The position numbers and the translations under genes are program-made. The notes below the pieces were generated by a model. That model ran no database searches, was not told the origin of the DNA, and saw only the letters and a program-made list of their open reading frames with translations. A DNA stretch of 64,000 nucleotides from Apostichopus japonicus. Lineage: Eukaryota; Echinodermata; Holothuroidea; Aspidochirotida; Stichopodidae. The DNA is taken from NCBI RefSeq assembly GCF_037975245.1, contig NC_092561.1, positions 15,755,001 to 15,819,000 on the forward strand, given 5' to 3'. Of this stretch, positions 12,101-25,916 are shown piece by piece; positions within the stretch are counted from its first letter, which is position 1; each line of letters starts with the position of its first letter.

Positions 12101-15100
12101 GCACTACAATACTCAATCATCTCAGTTTTATGGTGTAATTTTGTCAATTTTCAGTCATAAACCATATGCTTCTGTTTATTTATCAAAGAGTATATATCAG
12201 TAAGATCACATGCACATTTTCAAACATTTTAGTCCATTTCTTGATGGAGAAATTGGCAAAATGCTCTACACTTACTAGTACAGTGGTGTGTAGTTCAGTG
12301 GTATAAATAAATCTGTCACATATGAGGGGGTCTAGTTTCAGCCCTGTCATTGATACCAGATCAGGTCAAATACTCCCGAGTGTCTACTCAGAGTCACAAA
12401 GCACATTTCGAAGATGATTTTCATTCATTTGAACAGTTTTGGTTGAATATTGTTTCTCAAAAGAAGGTAAATGCAGGAGTGCAATCCTAAAGTTTTTACA
12501 GCATTATTCATTTCCAACAATATTACACCCCAATCTCTGCTAGTTTTAGTGCTTAAGTTTGTAGATTTTTAGCAAAAACCTCCCTGAATTGTACCATTAA
12601 TGGTTAAAAAGTATTTCTTTAGTTGATTTCTACCTTTTATTGCAGTAGAAATGGGGATCTGAGAAAGAAATGGGACAAATTCTAGGCTTGACTAAATCCT
12701 CTACACTGCTCGAAAGCATGTGTACAAAGACTGAAGTGCTGAAAGCTCTGATCATGTCGTCAGCTACAACTGGACTCTGGGAAACTTCTTCGCCCTAATT
12801 CAAGCATGAATAAATCTATTGAAATAATACTTCCTACGGTAGAAAACTATTATTTCTACATGAAATTTGCTCAGATATTGTGGAGGACCGATATTTTGGG
12901 AGAAATCCTACTACTTATCGGCTCGTGGCAGCTTGATTTTGCAACGATTGATGAAGGTATATGATGGTCGTTTGTACAAATATGATACTGCTGATGAAAA
13001 ACACTTGCCACGATGTCTTTCAAACGTACATTTCCAGATAAATTAAATTTGAAGTCGAATAATCCATGTTCTTTAAATTGCTTGAAATTTCAACATCTTA
13101 AACGCCAAATTAGGAGAGTAATCGTCCATTTGATGAGCTATTCCAAATTTGACCAACTCTGTAGCCTACCAATTGACTTCAACGTAACGTTGACAAAGGT
13201 ATACGTAACATCCTGTCCTGTGTTCGCTTTTTGCTTCTCACTAGGTCAAATGGCAAAGATTTACCCCAGACAAATAATTTTTGGAAAGAAAACAAAATTT
13301 TAAGGCTTCGCATACCTTTTTATATTACTGAATAAATGTTTTCACGATCAAACAAGCCATACTACTATGAATGTACTAGGTCAAAACATGTGTATTGGCC
13401 TTAGTGCTACAAACATACACAGTGATCTCTGCATAGGTTCATTCGAGACTTTGTTCAGTTTTCATGTTGTAACTAGGTCAAATCGTAAACCTTCGTCCCA
13501 AATAAGTAACTTTCGGACAGAAAACTATAATATCATGTTCTACACACATTTTCAAGTTAACGACAACATGTTTTGTGTTCAAATCAGCCCAATTGCAAAA
13601 ATGTACTAAATCGAGACTGGTCCCATGGACTGGTATAGGCCTTTATCGTACACGATTTTAGCAATTGGTACAATCAACACTTTGGTCAGTTTTCGTGTTG
13701 TAATTAGGTCAATTGGTCAGTTATCGCCAGGAATTGGTAAATTTTGGATAGAAATCAATAATATCATGATCTACACACGTATTCAAGTTAACGACAACAT
13801 GTTTTGTGTTCAAATCAGCCCAATTTCAAAAATGTACCAAATCGAGACTGGTCCTATGGACTAGTATAGGGCTTTATCGTACACGATTTTAGCAATTGGT
13901 ACAATCAAGCTTTCGGTCAGTTTTCGTGCTGTAATTAGGTCCAATGGGGAACAATGAACACAAACGTGCAAGTTTTAGGTAGAAAACAAAATTTCTAGCG
14001 ATCGTGCATAATTTTAAACTACTGATTAAGCGATTTTACGTTAAATTCAACCCAATTCCATCGCTCGATCTACATATGTAGGTGCTTATGCTGATACTAT
14101 CTACGTACGCAAGTATAGCTCCCTAGGTACAGTCAAGACTTTGGTCAGTTTTCGTGCTCTCATTAGGTCCAGTGGGAAGCAATTAACACAAACGTGCAAG
14201 TTTTAGATAGAAAACAAAATTTCTAGCGATCGTTTACTATTTTAATCTCATGAAAAAGCGAGTTCACGTTAAATTCAACCGGATTCCATAGCTCGACCTG
14301 TAGGTGCCCATGTTGGAAGTGCTATATACGATAGCTTCATAGATAGAATCTATACCTTTGGTCAGCTTTTGGACTGTCATTAGGTCAAATTAGGAAACAG
14401 TCAGCTCTCCATCATCAGAATTGTCTTAATTATGTATCTTCTACCACCTATTACCATTCCAGACGTTTTACGTAATTATTTGGTGATGAAATGAGCCATT
14501 TTGGTAAACACGACCACAACGACAGTGTGTAAATTGCCTATGCTCAGCATATCGCACACTGTTGCTTTGTGATGAGGGATAGAATTAGTCAAATAATTGA
14601 CAGAAAAAACATATTTGGGCGAAATTCCATGCCAGGCAGTTAAAGATCACATATTTTCAGACTACCATGAACAATATCAAGAACTTTAACTCTTTATTTT
14701 AAGGTTAATATTAGGCCACAAAGCAACCACACACCCTTCCATATTTACTATTATGCACCAAACTGTCAGTGCAAAAGTCAAACATGCAGGAACTCAACAG
14801 TGTAAATTAGAGAGTTCTGGATTAATGACCTTCTTTTCAGGCTTCTTTATGAAGAAAACATGTTTTTCAACTCGCATGTACCTTTTAGGACATTCGAAAT
14901 CATTTCTTCATGAAAAAATAACCAAAATATTGTACCATGTGTAGAACTTTAACATATAACCTAGCAGCACAGGGTGTGGTACTCTTTTTGAGGGGGTATA
15001 GTTTCAGTCATTTCTACCACCCAAAATCATATCAAATTAACAAGACAGGTTTCATTTTGCTCTCTAGATATATATCCAAGCTCACATTTATAGTTTCTGA

Positions 15101-18100
15101 AATTTTGATGAAATTTTTTATGAGAAAGCACTAAAAATACATAACTGTAGCATTCAGAATCAATGTAAGGTTTGTGTACCGTGGACACTACAATACTCAA
15201 TCATCTCAGGTTTATGGTGTAATTTTGTCAATTTTCAATCATAAACCATATGCTTCTGTTTGTTAATCAAAGATTATATATCAGTTAGATCACATGGAAT
15301 TTTTCAAGCATTTTAGTCCATTTCTTGATGAAGAAATTAGCAAAATGCTATACACTTACTAGTACAGTGGTGTGTAGTTCAGTTGTATAAGTCATTCTGT
15401 CGCATATGAGGTGGTCTAGTTTCAGCCCTGTCATTGATACCAAATCAGGTCAAATACTCCCGAGTGTCTACTCAGAGTCAGAAAACACATTTCGAAGATG
15501 AATTTCATTCATTTTATCAGTTTTGGTTCAATATTGTTTCTCAAAAGAAGGTAAATGCATGAGTGCAATCCTTAGGTTTCCACAGCATTATTCATTTCCA
15601 ACAATATTACACCCCAATCTCTGCTAGTTTTAGTGCTTAAGTTTGTAGATTTTTAGCAAAAACCTCCCTGAATTGTACCATTAATGGTTAAAAAGTATTT
15701 CTTTAGTTGATTTCTACCTTTTATTGCAGTAGAAATGGGGATCTGAGAAAGAAATGGGACAAATTCTAGGCTTGACTAAATCCTCTACACTGCTCGAAAG
15801 CATGTGTACAAAGACTGAAGTGCTGAAAGCTCTGATCATGTCGTCAGCTACAACTGGACTCTGGGAACCTTCTTCGCCCTAATTCAAGCATGAATAAATC
15901 TATTGAAATAATACTTCCGATGGTAGAAAACTATTATTTCTACATGAAATTTGCTCAGATATTGTGGAGGACCGATATTTTGGGAGAAATCCTACTACTT
16001 ATCGGCTCGTGGCAGCTTGATTTTGCAACGATTGATGAAGGTATATGATGGTCGTTTGTACAAATATGATACTGCTGATGAAAAACACTTGCCACGATGT
16101 CTTTCAAACGTACATTTCCAGATAAATTAAATTTGAAGAGGAATAATCCATGTTCTTTAAATTGCTTGAAATTTCAACATCTTAAACGCCGAATTAGGAA
16201 AGTAATCGTCCATTTGATGAGCTATTCCAAATTTGACCAACTCTGTAGCCTACCAATTGACTTCAACGTAACGTTGACAAAGGTATACGTAACATCCTGT
16301 CCTGTGTTCGCTTTTTGCTTCTCACTAGGTCAAATGATAAAGATTTACCCCAAACAAATAATTTTTGGAAAGAAAACAAAATTTTAAAGCTTCGCATACC
16401 TTTTTATATTACTGAATAAATGTTTTCACGATCAAACAAGCCATATTACTATGAATGTACTAGGTCAAAACATGTGTATTAGCGTTAGTGCTACAAACAT
16501 ACACAGTGATCTCTGCATAGGTCCGTTCAAGACTTTGTTCAGTTTTCATGTTGTAACTAGGTCAAATCGTAGACCTTCGTCCCAAATAAGTAACTTTCGG
16601 ACAGAAAACTATAATATCATGTTCTACACACGTTTTCAAGTTAACGACAACATGTTTTGTGTTCAAATCAGCCCAATTGCAAAAATGTACTAAATCGAGA
16701 CTGATCCCATGGACTGGTATAGGCCTTTATCGTACACGATTTTAGCAATTGGTACAATCAACACTTTGGTCAGTTTTCGTGTTGTAATTAGGTCAATTGG
16801 TCAGTTATAGCCAGGAATTGGTAAATTTTGGATAGAAATCAATAATATCATGATCTACACACGTATTCAAGTTAACGACAACATGTTTTGTGTTCAAATC
16901 AGCCCAATTTCAAAAATGTACTAAATCGAGACTGGTCCTATGGACTAGTATAGGGCTTTATCGTACACGATTTTAGCAATTGGTACAATCAAGCTTTCGG
17001 TCAGTTTTCGTGCTGTAATTAGGTCCAATGGGGAACAATGAACACAAACGTGCAAGTTTTAGGTAGAAAACAAAATTTCTAGCGATCGTGCATAATTTTA
17101 AACTACTGATTAAGCGATTTTACGTTAAATTCAACCCAATTCCATCGCTCGATCTACATGTAGGTGCTTATGCTGATACTATCTACGTACGCAAGTATAG
17201 CTCCCTAGGTACAGTCAAGACTTTGGTCAGTTTTCGTGCTGTAATTAGGTCAAATGGGGAACAATTAACACAAACGTGCAAGTTTTGGATAGAAAACAAC
17301 ATTTCTAGCGATCGTCCACTATTTTAATCTACAGATAAAGCGATTTTACGTTAAATTCAACTAGATTTCATCGCTCGATCTGCAGGTGCTAATGCTGGTA
17401 GTGCTATCTACCATAGCTTCATAGATATCATATATACCTTTGGTCAGGTTTAGGACTGTCATTAGGTCAAATTGGGAAACAGACAGCTCTCCATCATCAG
17501 AATTGTCTAAATAATATATCTTCAACTACCCAGTACCATTCCAGACGTTTTACGCAATTATTTGGTGATGAAATGAGCCAATTTGTAAAACACGACTACA
17601 TCCACACTGTGTAAATAGCCTATGCTCAGCATATCACACACAGTTATTTTGTGATGAGGGATAGAATTAGTCAAATAATTGACAGAAAAAACCTATTTGG
17701 GCGAAATTCCATGCCTGGCAGTTAAAGATCACCTATTTTCAGACTACCATGAACAATTTCAAGAACTTTAACTCTTTATTTTAAGGTTAATATTAGGCCA
17801 CAAAGCAACCACACACCCTTCCATATTTACTATGATGCACAAAACTGTCAGTGCAAAAATCAAACATGCATGAACTCAACAGTGTAAATTAGAGAGTTTT
17901 GGACTAATTACCTTCTTTTCATGTTTCTTTATAAAGAAAAACTGTTTTTCAACTCGCATGTACCTTTTGGGACATTCGAAATCATTTGTTCATGAAGAAA
18001 TAACCAAAATACTGTACCATGTGTAGGACTTTAACATATAACCTAGTAGCACAGATTGTGGTACTCTTTCTGAGGGGGTATAGTTTCAGTCATTTCTACC

Positions 18101-19600
18101 ACCCAAAATCATATCAAATTAACAAGAAAGGTTTCATTTTGCTCTCTGGATATATATCCAAGCTCAAATTTATAGTTTCTGAAATTTTGATGAAACTGAT
18201 CATGAGAAAGTACTAAAAATATAAAACTGTAGCCTACAGAATCTATGTAAGGTTTGTGTACCGTGGACACTACATTACTCAATCATCTCAGTTTTTTGGG
18301 GTAATTTTGTCAATTTTCAGACATAAACCATATGCTTCTGTTTATTTATCAAAGATTATATATCAGTGAGATCACATGCACATTTTTAAGCATTTTAGCC
18401 TATTTCTTGATGAAGAAATTGGCAAAATCCTACACACTTACTAATACAGTGGTGTGTAGTTCGGTTGTATAAGTCATTCTGTCACATATGAGGGGGTCTA
18501 GTTTCAGCCCTGTCATTGATACCAAATCAGGTCAAATACTCCCGAGTGTCTACTCAGAGTCAGAAAACACATTTCGAAGATGAATTTTATTCATTTTAAC
18601 AGTTTTGGTTGAATATTTTTACTCAAAAGAAGGTAAATGTATGAATGCAATCCCAAGGTTTTCACAGCATTATTCATTTCCAACAATATTACACCCCACT
18701 CTCTGCTAGTTTTAGTGTTAAAATTTGTAGATTCTTAGCAAAAAAGTCCCTGATTTGTACCATTAATGGTTTAAAAATATTTCTTTAGTTCATTTCTACC
18801 TTTTATTGCAGTAGAAATGAGGATTTGAGAAAGAAATGGGACAAATTCTAGGCTTGACTAAATCCTCTACATTACTCGTAAAGCACGTGTAACAAAGACT
18901 GAAGAGCTGAAAGCTCTGATCATATCGTCAGCTACAAGTGGACTCGGCAAAACTTCTTCGCCCTAATTCCAGCATGAATAAATCTATTGGAATAATACTT
19001 CCTACTGTAGAAAACTATTATTTCTACATGAAATTTGCTCAGAAGTTGTGGAGGAGCGATACTTTGAGAGAAATCTTACTATTATTCGGCTCATGGCAGC
19101 ATGATTTTGCAACGCTTGTTATCAGTGATGAAGGTACAGGACATAGTCGTTTGTACAGTCAAGACTTTGGTCAGTTTTCGTGCTGTAATTAGGTCCAATG
19201 GGGAACAATTGTCACAAACAAACAAGTTTTAGAAGGAAAACAAAATTTCTAGTTAACGTGTACTTTTTTAATCTAGCGATAAAGCGATTTTACATTATTT
19301 TCAACCCATTTCCATCGCTCGATCTACATGTAGTTGTTGATGCTGTGAATGTGGTAGTACTATCTACGTACGCAAGTATATAGCACCCTAGGCACAATCA
19401 AGACTTTGGTTAGTTTTTGTGCTGTAATTAGGTCCAATGGGAAGCAATTAACATAAACGTGCAAGTTTTAGATAGAAAACAAAATTTCTACCAATCGTGC
19501 ACTATTTTATTCTACTGATAAAGCGATTTTACGTTAAATTCAAGCGGATTGCATCGCTCGATCTGCAGGTGCCCATGCTGTTAGTGCTATCTACGATAGC
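3190..19600. repeat. Hierarchical satellite array, copy 1: ~240-bp monomers in ~3.1-kb higher-order units
   Basis: The left part (3190-4650) is simple tandem repeats of about 218-243 bp marked by GTGCTGTAATTAGGTC (core starts at 3221, 3453, 3696, 3937, 4178, 4411). Beyond that, monomers form larger units: the anchor ATGTGTAG.ACTTTAACAT recurs at 5190, 8283, 11854, 14937 and 18019 (spacing 3093, 3571, 3083, 3082). The long spacing comes from extra ~240-bp monomers around 10130-10830. A palindrome TATGCTCAGCATA is kept once per unit. The many short open frames of 60-115 codons recur with each unit and are not convincing genes. Confidence 0.9.
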
Positions 19601-22500
19601 TTCATAGATAGAACCCCTATATTAAGGGAGTATATAGTTTCAGTCATTTCTACCACCCCAAATCATATCAAATTAACAAGACATGGTTCATTTTTACCTC
19701 TACATATATATACAAGCTCACATTTATAGTTTCTATAGTTTAGATGAAACTGTTTATGAGAAAGCACCAAAAATACAAAAATGTAGCCTTCAGAATCTAT
19801 ATATGTCAATTTTGTGTACCGTGACACACTATAATACTCAATCATCTCAGTTAGATGGTGTTATTTTGTTAATTTTTGGACATAAACCATATGCTTCTGT
19901 TTATTTATCAAAGATTACATATCACTTTGATCACATGGAATTTTTCAAGCATTTATAGTTTCTAAAATAATGATAAAACTGTTTATGAGAACACTAAAAG
20001 TACAAAACTGTAGCCTTCAGAGACTATGTAAGGTTTGTGTACCGTGGCACTACAACACTCAATCATCTCAGTTTGATAGTGTTATTTTGTTAATTTTCAG
20101 ACATAAACCATATGTTTCTGTTTATTAATCAAAGATTACATATCAGTTAGATCACATGGACATTTTCAAGCTTTTAAATCCATTTCTTGATGAAGAAATT
20201 TGCAAAATACTATACACTTACTATTACAGTGGTGTGAGTGTAGTTCAGTTGTATATGTCATTCTGTCACATATGAGGGGGTGTAGTTTCAGCCCTGTCAT
20301 TGATACCAAATCAAATCAAATATTCACAAGTGGCCAATATGAGACAGACAAGACATTTTGGATAAGAAATACACTGATATCAACAATTTTGGTTGAAAAC
20401 TGTTTCTCAAAGCAAGGCAAATATATGACTGCAACCCAATGTAAATTATATTACAGTCATTTTCAACAATGTAAACATCCACATTCTGCTAGTTGAAGGA
20501 TTGAAATTGGTAAATTATTCACAAGAAACTATTTCTGTTTTCTGCCATTAGTGAATGTGAAGACATATCTAAGCTCATTAAAACCTTTTAGAGCAGTAGA
20601 AATGAAGATTTCAGGAAAAAGTGAGACTTATTCTAAAACTGGACAAACTTCTCTAACTTACTCAATATGAATTTTAACGTTTGAACTTTGGTCGGTTGTA
20701 CAATTTTAGAGCTGCCAATGAAAAATAGTTGTAACATTGTCCTCTAAGCATACTATTCCATATGAACGAAATTTGTAGTACAAATATCTTTATCCTTTAA
20801 AATTATGTCGATTTGAAAACTTTTAAGCCATAATTTGAAAAGTTATCGTCCTTTTCGTGAACTGTTCCAAACTTGACCACGCTTGTACCGATTGGCTTGA
20901 CGTTACAAATGAAGGGTGCACGTATGTACCACCCAGAACAGAGTCGGTTTTTAGCCTGTCATTAGGTCCAATAGCACACATTTCCCACAAACTAATAATA
21001 TTTGGAAAGAAAACAAAATTTCAGGGGGACGGACCCTTTTTCGAATTACTGAACAATGATTGGACACTAAAACTAGACCTCTTTCATCAATATACCAGAT
21101 CGAAACTTGCGTATTGTCTTAGAGTGCTAGAAATATAAACAGCTGTAGCTGTATAGTTACACTCACGACTTAAGTCAGTTTTCGGGCTATAAATAGGCCA
21201 AATGGTAAACTATCGTGAGACTGCAGCAATATTTAGAATAAAAACAAATTTACAAGTTCACATACACTTTTTCAAAGGAAAACAAAGTGGAATAAATCGC
21301 CAATTATTGGATTAATGAGCGATGTGGTCATCTCATTTGGATGCAGCTAGTGCCTGGTATTACATATCGATAAAGACATTGCGTTTGATGTTCTGTAATT
21401 AGGTCATTTGGCATATACTTTTCTCCAATTTATAAGGTTTGTAGGGCTGATAAATTTTCCTATGCATCTTCACCCTTTTCAATATGTAAAAATAATGATA
21501 TTGCGCGGAAAATGACTCAAACTCATCACTTCGTTAAAACAAAACAGACTGACGTGAACGTAAATTTTACCCGTACCCATTTGAACGTGTTTCAGAATCC
21601 ATCGCTCTATTAATATTTATATCTATGGACGCTATATGATATCATACGACGACAAATAGATATAACCACTAGAATACGAATGTACCAGATGGAAACTTTC
21701 TCCGGCGCCAAATTAAAGTTGATCAGTTTTTACGTCTTTTCTTTGTGATACGTCGTAGAATTTACCTGAAACCTTTAATTTGTGATAAATAAACAATTTT
21801 AATTATGGTATTTATTCCTTGACGGATGTGAAAACTGCATTTAATGTAACAATACGACGAATTTCAGGAATAAACTAGAACACAGCAGTGCAAATACCAT
21901 ACATATGTACGTAGATATCCCTAAATCTCAGATAATTTGGGCACGTTTACGTTATTTTTAAGCCAAATCCATTCAAATACTTCAAAAAATGTATACAGTG
22001 TGAAAGAAGACTATTTTTTTGTGTCACCTGCAGTGTTTAAATTATTTGAAAAGATAATTCTCGGTCGAATTAGGCCCATTTTCCTGGATTGACTAGAACG
22101 AAATCTTACACGTGGAAAGTGTGTGCTAATGTATAGAGCTATCTCCAGGTACATAAATTTAGGTCAGTTTTTGGTCTATACTTAGGCCCATTTGCAACAA
22201 GAGTTCATGAAAATATATATTTTGGATGGGAAACTAAATTTGGAACTAATTTGCATTAATGACATTACTTGAAGTAACCATTTCACTCTAAAAATAAGCA
22301 TTATTACAAGGGCTTTGATATATAACGAGGTTAATGTATGAGGTGTACTAGTTTTGTCTCTAAAATTTGTCATAAAATTGAGAAAATTGTGGTTTAAAGA
22401 CTGATTTTTGATAGAAAACAAGTTTGCGAGCTCATTCATAGCAGGCAACTCGGTTTGCCACATCAAATTACCTCATGCCAGGACTCCAAAAATGAAACAG
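19600..22500. repeat. Diverged satellite zone, copy 1
   Basis: Monomer hallmarks remain visible but are degraded: TGTAATTAGGTCATTTGG near 21394, GAATTAGGCCCATTTTCC near 22066, ACTTAGGCCCATTTGC near 22181. Order and spacing are irregular and there is no 3.1-kb periodicity. A junction near 19610-19640 fuses two monomer types. This looks like an old, no longer homogenised part of the same array. No gene seen. Confidence 0.7.
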
Positions 22501-24560
22501 GTACCACAACACAATTTTCTTTGCATACAATGAAAAAGGTCTGTTAGTTTCTTGTCTGAAATTTGAAGTAAAATTTGAAAAATTGTAATTCAAATACTGG
22601 TTTTCTATATAAAACACATATTCGAGCTCAGACATGGCAAGTGACTTGATTGTTCACTTGAAATTTTCACATACAAGGACTCCAAACTTAAAACAGCACT
22701 CCATAATAAATATCAGTACCCCCACACACTGCACTGTATACAAAAAGTTGTAAAAGGTGTGTCAGTTTTTTGTCTGAAATTTGAAGAAATAATTTGAAAA
22801 TTGAAATTCAAAGACTTGTTTTCAATACAAAACACATATTCGAGCTCAGGCATACACATAAATTTGAATTGCCACTTGAAATAGTTACAAACAAGGACTC
22901 CAAATTTGAAACAGAGATCCAAAATATAACCAGTACCCCTACACTGTACTGCATGCAATGAAAAAGGTCTGTTAGTTTCTTGTCTGAAATTTGAAGTAAA
23001 ATTTGAAAAATTGTAATTCAAATACTGGTTTTCTATATAGAACACATATTCGAGCTCAGACATGGCGAGTGACTTGATTGTTCACTTGAAATTTTCACAT
23101 ACAAGGACTCCAAACTTAAAACAGCACTCCATAATAAATATCAGTACCCCCACACACTGCACTGTATACAAAAAGTTTTAAAAGGTGTGTCAGCTTTTTG
23201 GCTGAAATTTGAAGAAAAAATTTGAAAATTGAAATTCAAAGACTTGTTTTCAATACAAAACACATATTCGAGCTCAGGCATACACATAAATTTGAATTGC
23301 CACTTGAAATAGTTACAAATAAGGACTCCAAATTTGAAACAGTAATCCAAAATATAACCAGTAACCCTACACTGTACTGCATACAAAGAAAAAGGTCTGT
23401 TAGTTTCTTGTCTGAAATTTGAAGTAAAATTTGAAAAATTGTAATTCAAATACTGGTTTTCTATATAAAACACATATTCGAGCTCAGACATGGCAAGTGA
23501 CTTGATTGTTCACTTGAAATTTTCACATACAAGGACTCCAAACTTAAAACAGCACTCCATAATAAATATCAGTACCCCCACACACTGCACTGTATACAAA
23601 AAGTTGTAAAAGGTATGTCAGTTTTTTGTCTGAAATTTGAAGAAAAAATTTGAAAATTGAAATTCAAAGACTTGTTTTCAATACAAAACACATATTCGAG
23701 CTCAGGCATACACATAAATTTGAATTGCCACTTGAAATAGTTACAAATAAGGACTCCAAATTTGAAACAGTAATCCAAAATATAACCAGTAACCCTACAC
23801 TGTACTGCATACAAAGAAAAAGGTCTGTTAGTTTCTTGTCTGAAATTTGAAGTAAAATTTGAAAAATTGTAATTCAAATACTGGTTTTCTATATAGAACA
23901 CATATTCGAGCTCAGACATGGCAAGTGACTTGATTGTTCACTTGAAATTTTCACATACAAGGACTCCAAACTTAAAACAGCACTTCATAATAAATATCAG
24001 TACCCCCACACACTGCGCTGTATACAAAGAGTTGTAAAAAGGTGTGTCAGTTTTTTGTCTGAAATTTGAAGTAAAACTTTTGAAATTGAAATTCAAAGAC
24101 TTGTTTTCAATACAAAACACATATTCGAGCTCAGGCATACACATAAATTTGAATTGCCACTTGAAATAGTTACAAACAAGGACTCCAAATTTGAAACAGT
24201 AATCCAAAATATAATCAGTACTGTACTGCACTGTACAACACTGTACTGCATACCAAGAAAAAAAGGTCTGTTAGTTTCTTGTCTGAAATTTGAATTTAAA
24301 GTTGGAAAATTGTAATTCCAAGACTGGTTTTCCATATAAAACACATATTCGAGCTCAACCATAGACACTAACTCGAGTTACCACTTGAAATGTTCACAAG
24401 CTAGTACTCCAAACTGAATACAGTACCCCAAATTGTACTGTATATCAAGATACGTGTGAGGTGATTTACTTTTGCCTCTCAAATTAAATGTAAAAGTTGG
24501 AAAAGTGTAGTTTAAAGACTGGTTATCAATACAAAACAAATATTCGAGCTCAACCAAAGA
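22500..24560. repeat. 428-bp dimeric satellite array, copy 1
   Basis: The marker TTCGAGCTCA occurs at 22621, 22839, 23049, 23267, 23477, 23695, 23905, 24124, 24348 and 24543. Spacing alternates 218 and 210 bp, so two related half-units form a 428-bp repeat. Half-units are also told apart by GCTCAGACATGGC and GCTCAGGCATACAC. Edges are more diverged than the middle. The minus strand of each 210-bp step is open and encodes ELEYVFxIENxxLNxNF twice, but the 218-bp step breaks the frame. Confidence 0.9.
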
Positions 24561-25076
24561 CTAAATTTCATGTTAAAGCTTCTAAATGTGATATTCTGGT
24601 GTCCCAAACTATAATTGGTACCCCCCTCCTGTTTGTACATACTTGGGTTTTTAAAGTTTTGTTGTCCAAATTTAGAGAAAAAATCTCAGATGGTCCATGA
24701 AGTTTAGTTATATTTAAAAACGACACTTTTTCGAGTTGAAAAGGATGATTTGTGTTTAATTTTACATATAAATGACTCTAAAATTGGCCTTTTAGTTGTC
24801 AGTTTCTCTCTAATCCCTAACTTTTCCTGTGGCTTAACTGTGTAAAGTATAGGAATACACACTAAGTCAATGGAGTAATGATTTTTTCGAAAGGAGACTA
24901 TGATCGCCAAATTCGGTTTTCCAAAATTACTTCAGCTTGTCTGTAGCTTGGGAAAATTAATAGCAAAAGATTAACCGATTCCTTGAAACAAAATTCTCTG
25001 TCATGTCATCACAAATTGATGTTAAAGAATCGTTTCAAAAAGATGTGAAAGAGGCTAAAACGCGCCAGAGCCAACC

Positions 25077-25092
25077 GGGCAAAAGGCCCCTG
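25077..25092 (-). repeat. Interior end-motif GGGCAAAAGGCCCCTG
   Basis: Inverse-orientation copy of the left-end motif, followed by TAAAGT as in the left cluster (TGTAAAGTGG near 2783). Confidence 0.85.
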
Positions 25093-25473
25093 TAAAGTCA
25101 CTACGAAGCCCGCCCCCAAAAGCCAAACCGCCACGATTGTCATTAAAAGTGAAAAATGCTAATAATTAGGTCACCACTTAATGGATTCCACTGAAATTTA
25201 AAGAGGTTCTGGAGGCTAATAAAATACATATTTGGTATAAATTTCAGCATTTAACTCGTCGGTATCATAAAGTTATACACAAAATAAATTTTTGCCAAAT
25301 TTGCCAAAAATGATGGTTTTTTTACAATATCTTTGCAATGCGATAGTAAAAATATTCAGACGGGGCATCAATTTAAAGATTTTTTTACGCTCTATATCAC
25401 AAAATTACTTTGAGGAATATCCAATATCACTAAAATATGTTTTTTGTCAAAAACTGTGAGGAAAACCATCTCC

Positions 25474-25489
25474 GGGCAAAAGGCCCCTG
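25474..25489 (-). repeat. Interior end-motif GGGCAAAAGGCCCCTG
   Basis: A second inverse copy, identical over 16 bp to the one at 25077 and also followed by TAAA. Confidence 0.85.
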
Positions 25490-25866
25490 TAAATTTCAGC
25501 TAAAAATTTCATGCGGGAAAATCGATTTACAAAAAAACGGCAAGTACGATTTTTTTGAAACTTTTATGAACCCAGTATGACAATTTGATCTAAAAATAGG
25601 ATTAATTCTTTTGATTATGCGATGTTCGGTTCGTTTTTGAGAAAGATTTCAAATTACTGTATTATTGTGTAAAAAGAGGCCTTTTTCATTCTGAGCACAG
25701 TACCCATGCACATTACGTAGACATGAGCCCCTTTCATGAGAGAAATGGAATACCAAGGAGAGGTCTTCTCATGAAAGGTCGGCGGCGGGGTGGGGAATTT
25801 AATAAGGATAGTCCTTTTTCAAAAATGAGCAAAATCGGTTCAGAATTGACGATTTTATGACCGACA

Positions 25867-25916
25867 GGGCAAAAGGCCCCTGAGATCGAAAAATCAGTTT
25901 CAGGGGCCTTTTGCCC
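25867..25916. repeat. Head-to-head pair of end motifs inside the right arm
   Basis: GGGCAAAAGGCCCCTG (25867-25882) and CAGGGGCCTTTTGCCC (25901-25916) face each other 18 bp apart and are perfect reverse complements. A cruciform or an old nested or shortened element could give this arrangement. Confidence 0.85.

Noticed and set aside
13013-13609. Series of 80-115-codon open frames in the satellite (also near 16097, 20200, 52602, 60437)
   Set aside because: They recur with every repeat unit, have no recognisable domain, start without consistent context and differ in length between units. They are chance frames in AT-rich repeats.
22500-24560. Regular repeats resembling a CRISPR array
   Set aside because: The whole 210-218 bp unit is repeated with no unique spacers, and the DNA is eukaryotic.
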